Of a stretch of DNA of 5,252 nucleotides, positions 4,670-5,252 are shown piece after piece. The translations under genes were made by a program, and so were the position numbers. The DNA lies in the NCBI GenBank assembly GCA_016840465.1, contig JAEOSH010000080.1:1-5252 (forward strand). The letters run 5' to 3'. The stretch's first letter is position 1. The number at the start of each line of letters is the position of its first letter. The notes beneath the pieces are model-generated. The model did not search any database and was not told the origin of the DNA. It was given only the letters and a program-made list of their open reading frames with translations. This DNA comes from Candidatus Baldrarchaeum yapensis (lineage in GTDB: Archaea; Asgardarchaeota; Baldrarchaeia; Baldrarchaeales; Baldrarchaeaceae).

Positions 4670-5252
4670 GATTGCAAAGTATTTACGTAGCCGCTCGCTG
4701 GCACTTGACAGTATGATACACCGACACAACCACAAAGAGGCGAAACATGCACCGGCGGTTATGGAGGCGCTCCCATGCTCCATACGCGGCTACAAGCTCG
4801 ATCGATGGCTCTCTCCTAGATCCTGACGAAGACCACTGGCTCCAATGACTTCGTGACGTCCGCCACGGCCCCTTCATGTGCATTCTGACTCCATGGCCTT
4901 CCAGCCGAGGAAGATAGGAATGTGCAATGCCAAGAATCTTAACGGGATCCTCGGGAAGATCACTGCCGGAGTTCTGCGTCGCAGAAGAATTTCCATCGCG
5001 ATAGACACAGCTGAAATTCCATACTTCGGCACGCGCGACGAGTGGGTTCACTACTCCCCCACCAAGAAGTGCTACGTGCACAGGTACGTTGTAGCGGCCG
5101 CCATTGGCAGTCACCGGGGAATCCCACTCTTCATAAGGCTCTTCTCCATGTTCGACAGCCGCGCCGATAGCGTGGAGGCTGTGCTTCGTGACATTGAGAG
5201 GGCTTACATGAATTGTGGCTTTTTCTCTATTCTACAGTACGAAAAATTGTCG
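4656..5252 (+). pseudogene. DDE transposase fragment (ISH3/IS4-like), 5' half damaged, runs off window
   Basis: From 4857 to the window end one frame is open and encodes a transposase core: RRRRISIAIDTAEIPYFG, then RDEWVHYSPTKKCYVHRY, then VVAAAIGSHRGIPLFIRL and DSVEAVLRDIERAYMNCGFF. The Asp of AIDTAEIPYFG (codon 5004) fits the first acidic residue of the DDE triad in ISH3/IS4-like enzymes. The second acidic position, usually Asp before R-GF, appears as Asn (codon 5211, MNCGFF). Upstream, the same frame is open from 4656 with an ATG at 4713 and reads SIRGYKLDRWL before TGA 4824. A further TGA lies at 4854, and part of this stretch (about 4852-4890, RDVRHGPFMCILT) reads better in the next frame. 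The gene therefore seems broken by a nonsense codon and a pair of compensating frameshifts. The stretch is visibly richer in G and C than the acyl-CoA genes, which fits transfer. The 3' part and the right terminal repeat lie outside. Confidence 0.68.

Noticed and set aside
4683-5114. Minus-strand 143-codon ORF
   Set aside because: Antisense to the transposase core. The plus-strand frame has the recognisable AIDTAEIPYFG motif and the minus frame nothing comparable.
1-5252. CRISPR array, tRNA or rRNA genes
   Set aside because: No regularly spaced repeat, no tRNA T-loop consensus in a foldable context and no rRNA-like sequence were seen.

Overview
The window looks like chromosomal DNA from an archaeon, most likely a thermophilic member of the Thermoproteota. 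The evidence is a clan AA aspartic protease of the DTGF type, GGAGG/GGTG ribosome binding sites complementary to an archaeal 16S rRNA tail, TATA-like AT boxes about 25 bases upstream of the expected transcript starts, and a TTG start codon. Genus cannot be fixed from the sequence; Caldivirga/Vulcanisaeta-like is only a guess.

Layout, left to right. Positions 1-152 hold no gene I can defend. An intact small retropepsin-like protease gene follows (153-527, +). A small helical, HEPN/PaREP1-like gene (632-947, +) is broken by a frameshift. A complete AMP-forming acyl-CoA synthetase lies on the minus strand (1078-2871). Opposite in orientation is a heavily decayed PD-(D/E)XK nuclease-like gene (3088 to about 3600, +) whose protein can be pieced together across four frameshifts and a nonsense codon. 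A complete enoyl-CoA hydratase/isomerase-family gene is again on the minus strand (3753-4562). The right end (about 4656-5252, +) is the front of a DDE transposase gene of the ISH3/IS4-like kind, damaged in its 5' half and running off the window.

Functionally, two intact acyl-CoA genes share a strand. The synthetase activates a carboxylic acid to its CoA thioester and the hydratase acts on an enoyl-CoA, so they could belong to one fatty or organic acid pathway. They are not one tight operon: about 880 bases with the antisense nuclease remnant separate them, and each has its own plausible promoter. Between and around them lie accessory genes (HEPN-like, nuclease, transposase), all damaged, while the protease is intact. 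The contrast between clean metabolic reading frames and multiply broken accessory genes suggests true gene decay rather than poor sequence. I see no CRISPR array, tRNA, rRNA or convincing new multi-gene system.
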